A stretch of 64,000 nt of DNA from NCBI GenBank assembly GCA_023313575.1, contig JAJTTP010000005.1, forward strand, positions 1,550,001 through 1,614,000. Reading direction: 5' to 3'. Origin of the DNA: Eutypella sp. D-1. Its lineage: Eukaryota; Ascomycota; Sordariomycetes; Xylariales; Diatrypaceae. A program made the translations under genes and the position numbers. The notes under the pieces are model-generated. The model saw only the letters and a program-made list of their open reading frames with translations, was not told where the DNA came from and made no database searches. Shown piece by piece: positions 59,280 to 64,000 of this stretch; the stretch's first letter is position 1, and every line of letters begins with the position of its first letter.

Positions 59280-60650
59280 GCTGTGTGGGCCTTGAGCAGC
59301 AGCCTAGAGGGCGAGAATGAAGCTGGGTGGAATTGGTGCTAAAGTGTTCAGGAAAAATGAAATGTCATCGTTTCCAAAAGTATCAGTAGGATACCGACCA
59401 GCGGGGTCATCAGTATTCTGCCGGTTGGCCCGGACGTCCGACCTATATACTACTATATTGGTGGCTTGAACCATGTGACTACACGTTCGCGCTAAGCTAC
59501 TGATATTATCTCCAAAGCCTTGCTAAAAACCACTTGGTAACAAAGACAGGAGGTGGCATCTTTGACGTTGCCACGTAACATAGTGTTGACAGCTTCGACT
59601 ATCTAAACAGAAATCGGTCCAGTTCATACATAATTCAGGCACGAGTCGTAGACGTGATAACAAGATCAGCTCAGAATTTCGGAATTTGATCGTCCGCGAT
59701 CGCAGGTTGGTGCAGCCAATCTATGTTGTGCATTGACACTGCACCTCATATTAGCCTACATGACGGGTCCGAGGTTGTTGCTGCCCCCGTGAATCGGAAA
59801 TGAATTGGATTGAAGACATGGTTATTTAGAACGGAAAAGTGACGAATGCTATCAGAGGTCATGCTCCAAGATCCGTCCCACGGAATGCCCGATCAACTGG
59901 TAACAAGGTAATTATTTATACAGCAGCTAAAGTCCTAGGACGATGCATCGATTAAGTATTCGATCTCACAACGTTAGGGGTCCTCGTAGAGATCAAGGGG
60001 ACTCCTTTCGGTAGATGGTCCAGCTATATTGTAGCACTGGGGATCGTAGGCAGTAGTGACGACACGACTCAGGCCAGCGCTGTGCTGGGGCCCGAATCAG
60101 AAGTATGCTGTGCTAGACCAAGACAGCCCCTGATTGGTCAAAAAGCCACAAAAGCTATTACCCTAAGTAGGTATACGGCAAAAAGCCATACAAAGAGATT
60201 GGATTCGCTGGTGATGTCACAATTGCAGTGTTTCGTCCTTTGAACAACCCGATCTCTCCTATATTCCTATGCACAGAGCGGCTCATTACCAGCCATGGCG
60301 TTTTTAAACGTTTGTGTATCAAAGAACCGTGATATCAATGAGCCCATGAAGGCGGCAGGGCGGGAAGTTAGAAGCTTGTACGGTCGTTGAATAAGCCGGA
60401 CTAGGTAGGTAGGCTGGTTTGGCTAGTACCTAGAACACGATGCCGATGATATATATCAAGCATGCAAACGAGTAAGTAGCATGGACACGAAGGTTTAATT
60501 TCGCACCCTGCATGATTCAGCCCCTATATCCCAGTCTTGCCAGTCACCATCTATATGTGCCCCTGTATACCCGCATCCTCTCCTCTTATTTTTCCACTTC
60601 TACAGAATTGAGTGAGACCAACTTGAGACGAATTCGACGAACCCGTAACT
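59280..60650. other. Intergenic, divergent promoters
   Basis: The hydrolase (minus) and the repeat protein (plus) start on either side. No gene is seen. Confidence 0.6.
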
Positions 60651-63593
60651 ATGTCCGTGAAAAATAGGATTCATGACCCCCTTATTGGCTCGGAGCCCGG
60701 CCTGCCAGGGGCTTTCCCAGAGACTCCTATTGAAGAGTCTGGGCCTCGGCGCAACAAGCTTCGCAAGCGCAACGACCCCAGGGGATGGTCCAATTCCCGA
60801 AAGCAACCTCCGCGCGGTCATGGCCATACGGACTCCGGGGTCGGGCTTGAGCCCGGTCACGAATTCGTCCATAACTATCCGGAAAACGACCGTGTAGAGC
60901 CCGCTGCTACCAAGTCTTTCGATCAGGCGAAGACACAGTCCCGTAAGGCCCACGAGAACGAAGCTAGTAAGCCCGGCTTCATGACCGGGGCATACAGCCG
61001 GATTAGACATAGCATCAATGGAAGACGAGCCGCTAAGCCTGACAACAACAACCCCGACGAATCTCCAAATACTATTCCCTCCAATATTAACAACACTGAG
61101 GCGTACATGGATACCTCTGCAGCTCCTACCGATGACACGAGAAAGAATGACGAGCTTGTCAAGATTAAGGGCTCTGATGGTCCAGCGGCCGTAGCCAGAA
61201 GGGCCGCTGCGACTGCCAGGACAGCCGGTCGGGAGTCGCCCGGGGCTCAGTCTGAAGAGAGCCAGCGCAATATTGTCAACGGCCGTGATCGTCCGGACGT
61301 CAAACACGTCGAGCCGTACTGGGGCGATATGTCGCGCGGCACTGGTGGCGTGCAAAACACAGTTGCTGGTGCCAGAAGCGAGGAGGAAGCGCCCGCGCCT
61401 CGGGTATACTCTCTGCATCCGACGTCGCCTCCAAAGTCGCCCACACGTGACGGGGCTCCTACCGCCTCCGAAGGACGTCTTACTAAAGGTCTTGGGAGCC
61501 CGACCGGCAAGGGTGTGCACAACGGCGTGATCGGATCCGGAAGCAACGAGGACAAGTCTACCGTCAAGCACCCACGCGCTTTTCCCCTGATGTCCCCTAA
61601 CCACAAACCCACCACAACACGCGAGGATGTCCCCCCTCAGACTACGAGAAGTCGAGGTTCTAATTTCAACGAAAATATTTTCGGGGCTAGCGCCAGCGGT
61701 ACTCCCGTGAGTTACGCTCCTCGGCAACAGAAATTCAGCCGGTACGAGGTCGCCGAAATCCCCCCATATTCGCCGAAGCGCGTCGCCGACATCCCCAAGC
61801 CCGAGCAGGAGAACAGGCAACACCACCTGGGCCATGACGCTCCTCTCGCAGGCGGCTCCGGGGCCGGCATAGCTGGCTATGGCGCCCAAAAATATGCCGT
61901 CCGGGACGAAGGGGAGCCGAAGTCACCTACAGACTATGGTGCCGTTTATGAGACGAGAAATCCGTATGCCCACGAAGATATTTCGCCGACAGCGCAAACA
62001 TCCAAGTCCAACATCGCTAGCACTAACAACAACGACTCTCACCTTGGTCGCGATGCAGCTCTTACGGGTGCCGGCGTTGCCGGCGCCGGGGTAGCGGCTT
62101 ACGGTGTGCAATGGTATGCAGACCGCGACGGCAATGGCAGGAGGAGAAGCAGCATTCTACAGGAGGACCGGCGCAGGCGCGCATCGTCCGTGTCGTCGGC
62201 GCCGGGCAGCCGGCGGGGCTCGACGGTGCAGATGCACGCGGAAAGGCTGAGGGCGCAGCAAGACCCGGACCCCAGCCGCGGGGGCACCTACAACGTACTG
62301 GCAGACGGCACACCTTCAGGCGTCAACCTCGCTAATCGACGGCGCAGTAGCACTACTGCCAACGCCGAGACCGGACCTTCGGGTTCGGCCATTGCTGGCC
62401 TACGGGAGTCTTCTCTCTCTAAGGCCAGCAGCGGTGCCGTCAGAGACACTGACTATGAGCAGGGGCAGAGCCATTACGCTGCCAAGGCCGCTGCTGTTGG
62501 TGCGGCAGGTGCCAGCGCAGGATTGGTCGCCCATAACGCCTATACAGGCAGAGACAACAACACGTCGTCACGCTCTGGTGCGCCCGGTATCACTATCCCC
62601 AGCCAAGAAGGCGGCGGATACGCAAGTGGCGAGGACGTGAGTCCGACATCGTCGCCTAGAATGAGTCGGCGTACAGACCCTGTCCCCGACAACGTCAGCA
62701 ACAACACTGCCGCTTTGCGTGACGGAGACAAGCATGGCAGCAGCCACGACAACGACACCGCTAAGATCACGGCCGCCGGCGTTGGAGCCGGAGCTGCGGG
62801 CGTGGCCGCGCACCACGCTTGGAACCAACATAGTGACGATGACGGAGACCGCAGCAAGCAGTATAAGACTCTGTCGGATGGCACGCCCTCGGGCGTGGAG
62901 CTCGATAACTCAACCTCTACCGCACCCGTTAGTACTCAGACCCGGAGTCTGGAGCAGAACCCCACGGCACCTCGGAAGCTATCCTTTTCCACGAAGAACG
63001 GCGATACCGTCGCCCCCGGAGGCGGGCATACCGGCACCAAGGCTGCTGCCGCGGCAGGGGCCACAACAGGAGCGGGCGCCATCGGTGCAGGCGCGTACGC
63101 AGCCAACAAGTCCACCACCGCTCCAGCATCCTCGCATCCCGAAGCGCAAGCTCAGAACACCACCACCACCACCACCACCACCACACCTCCTGCGCCACTG
63201 AGCAGGGATACCCGCAGACGCGCATCGAGCCAAGGGTCAATACAATACAAGATCCTCGCGTCCGGGACGCCGTCAGGGATCGCGATCGCGCGGGAGGCAT
63301 CCCCGCCCCCGACGTCGTCCACTACCACCACGGCGGCTGCCCCGTCGGCGATACGCAAATCGTCGCTCAGCAACGGCAGCAGCAGCGGGGCGATGCGTAA
63401 GTCGTCGCTTAGCAACGGTAGCAGTAGCGGCGGCGGCAAGAAGAAGACGGCGCGGTTCAGCGACGACGACTTGCCTTCCTCTGCTGCTGCTACCGCTGCC
63501 GCTGCCGCCGGCGGGAGCAGGAAGCCCGTCATGCACAAGTGTTCGCACTGCGGGAGGGAGGATGACGTCAGTGGATACCTGGGCGGGCAGTGA
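60651..63593 (+). CDS. 980-residue repeat protein with GTPSG repeats and Gly/Ala zippers
   Basis: One uninterrupted exon from MSVKNRIHD. The chain is mostly disordered and basic, built of two alternating modules. Three copies of a [YQ]-x-[IVL]-L-[AS]-[DS]-GTPSG-[VI] motif occur near residues 545, 740 and 865 (NVLADGTPSGV, KTLSDGTPSGV, KILASGTPSGI), each followed by Arg/Ser-rich sequence. Five Gly/Ala-rich zipper-like hydrophobic segments occur between them (for example GAGVAGAGVAAYGV and AAAAAGATTGAGAIGAGAYAA), often after HLG-x-DA. Near the end are two KSSLSNGSSSG repeats, and the C-terminus carries one CxxC (HKCSHCGRED). Glycine zippers suggest membrane or self-association. I do not recognise a named family. 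Confidence 0.85.
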   Translation: MSVKNRIHDPLIGSEPGLPGAFPETPIEESGPRRNKLRKRNDPRGWSNSRKQPPRGHGHTDSGVGLEPGHEFVHNYPENDRVEPAATKSFDQAKTQSRKAHENEASKPGFMTGAYSRIRHSINGRRAAKPDNNNPDESPNTIPSNINNTEAYMDTSAAPTDDTRKNDELVKIKGSDGPAAVARRAAATARTAGRESPGAQSEESQRNIVNGRDRPDVKHVEPYWGDMSRGTGGVQNTVAGARSEEEAPAPRVYSLHPTSPPKSPTRDGAPTASEGRLTKGLGSPTGKGVHNGVIGSGSNEDKSTVKHPRAFPLMSPNHKPTTTREDVPPQTTRSRGSNFNENIFGASASGTPVSYAPRQQKFSRYEVAEIPPYSPKRVADIPKPEQENRQHHLGHDAPLAGGSGAGIAGYGAQKYAVRDEGEPKSPTDYGAVYETRNPYAHEDISPTAQTSKSNIASTNNNDSHLGRDAALTGAGVAGAGVAAYGVQWYADRDGNGRRRSSILQEDRRRRASSVSSAPGSRRGSTVQMHAERLRAQQDPDPSRGGTYNVLADGTPSGVNLANRRRSSTTANAETGPSGSAIAGLRESSLSKASSGAVRDTDYEQGQSHYAAKAAAVGAAGASAGLVAHNAYTGRDNNTSSRSGAPGITIPSQEGGGYASGEDVSPTSSPRMSRRTDPVPDNVSNNTAALRDGDKHGSSHDNDTAKITAAGVGAGAAGVAAHHAWNQHSDDDGDRSKQYKTLSDGTPSGVELDNSTSTAPVSTQTRSLEQNPTAPRKLSFSTKNGDTVAPGGGHTGTKAAAAAGATTGAGAIGAGAYAANKSTTAPASSHPEAQAQNTTTTTTTTTPPAPLSRDTRRRASSQGSIQYKILASGTPSGIAIAREASPPPTSSTTTTAAAPSAIRKSSLSNGSSSGAMRKSSLSNGSSSGGGKKKTARFSDDDLPSSAAATAAAAAGGSRKPVMHKCSHCGREDDVSGYLGGQ
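63158..63185 (+). repeat. (ACC)n microsatellite in coding sequence
   Basis: About nine ACC triplets encode a poly-Thr stretch in the repeat protein; length variation here would not shift the frame. Confidence 0.85.
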
Positions 63594-64000
63594 GCGGAGG
63601 TAATAGGTATTTGTTGTAACTGGATTTGCCGTGTTTTGGATTATATAAACATAGGCGATGTTTGCTGCTGTAACGTAATGTATTCCTTCTGGCCACATAT
63701 TTTGTCTGCAAGTACACAAAGCGGAGTGTTGTACGACAGGCACAAGACGTTTATCCTGCCCATGAGTACGCAGTGCTTATAATGCGCCTGCTTTGATATG
63801 TGGTTGAAAAAATTGTCCTTTGAAAATTATCCCATCTGTCGATGCTTTAATTGTTTCAGGGTGATATGTACCTAGATTTGTATAGACCATGGTGCAATAC
63901 ACCGCACACAGACCAGTCGTCCCTGTTGTGCATCTGTTCAATGAACCCGCCTCATTCGCCCTTTGATCTTCTTTTCTGATGTCAATGCCTCAACATGCTT
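63594..64000. other. 3' flank at window edge
   Basis: AT-rich sequence downstream of the repeat-protein gene. No further gene is seen. Confidence 0.6.

Noticed and set aside
60600..61889. Long minus-strand frame of 429 codons
   Set aside because: It lies antisense to the repeat protein, whose codon pattern and repeats explain the openness; no motif is visible in the minus translation.
58176..63593. Secondary-metabolite cluster around the HSL-type hydrolase
   Set aside because: No synthase, P450 or cluster regulator is nearby.
1..64000. Search by eye for transposons, terminal repeats, CRISPR-like arrays and rRNA
   Set aside because: No transposase, reverse transcriptase or integrase motif, no long terminal repeats and no regularly spaced repeats were seen; small or decayed elements could have been missed.

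Overview
The window comes from a filamentous ascomycete (Pezizomycotina), most likely a sordariomycete. The evidence is short spliceosomal introns (about 50-150 nt, GTAAGT-like donors, CTAAC-type branch points), three heterokaryon-incompatibility (HET) genes, an NLR with NACHT and ankyrin parts, and fungal housekeeping genes. No bacterial-style operons are present. Exon joins below were checked by reading frame; where the frame closes exactly the model is firm.

Layout. 1-9 kb: a secreted DOMON/cytochrome b561 haemoprotein (minus) and, after about 4 kb of non-coding DNA, an S6K/Psk1-type AGC kinase (minus). 10-14 kb: an unusual tRNA-like Pol III gene, a 5'-truncated alpha/beta hydrolase, and a broken HET gene about 100 nt from it. 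15-19.3 kb: two nuclear RNA-related genes on the plus strand, U4/U6 snRNP protein Prp4 and a cyclin K/T (Pch1-like). 21-28.7 kb: an intact HET gene, a Dal5-type MFS permease and ADE2 (AIR carboxylase), the last two convergent.

29.6-45.2 kb is an accessory island: a large DUF7708-NACHT-zinc finger-ankyrin NLR, a Rad5/SMARCA3-like SNF2 helicase, a HET protein and a second, divergent SNF2 helicase. The first three each carry one reading-frame lesion (TAA, frameshift, TAA); only the second helicase is intact. With the HET gene at 12-14 kb, four self/non-self or helicase genes look recently disabled, and the nonsense codons fit C-to-T changes at CpA, as repeat-induced point mutation (RIP) would make.

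46.6-63.6 kb: a large disordered fungal protein with a coiled coil, an aldo-keto reductase of the pyridoxal reductase type, a predicted secreted protein of unknown function, an HSL-type alpha/beta hydrolase and a 980-residue repeat protein ending in a CxxC motif. Intergenic DNA holds at least eight exact copies of the 10-bp palindrome TACCTAGGTA.

The housekeeping genes work separately (splicing, transcription elongation, purine synthesis, nutrient uptake). The island genes are plausibly linked in allorecognition or programmed cell death, but that is inference from domain content and clustering.
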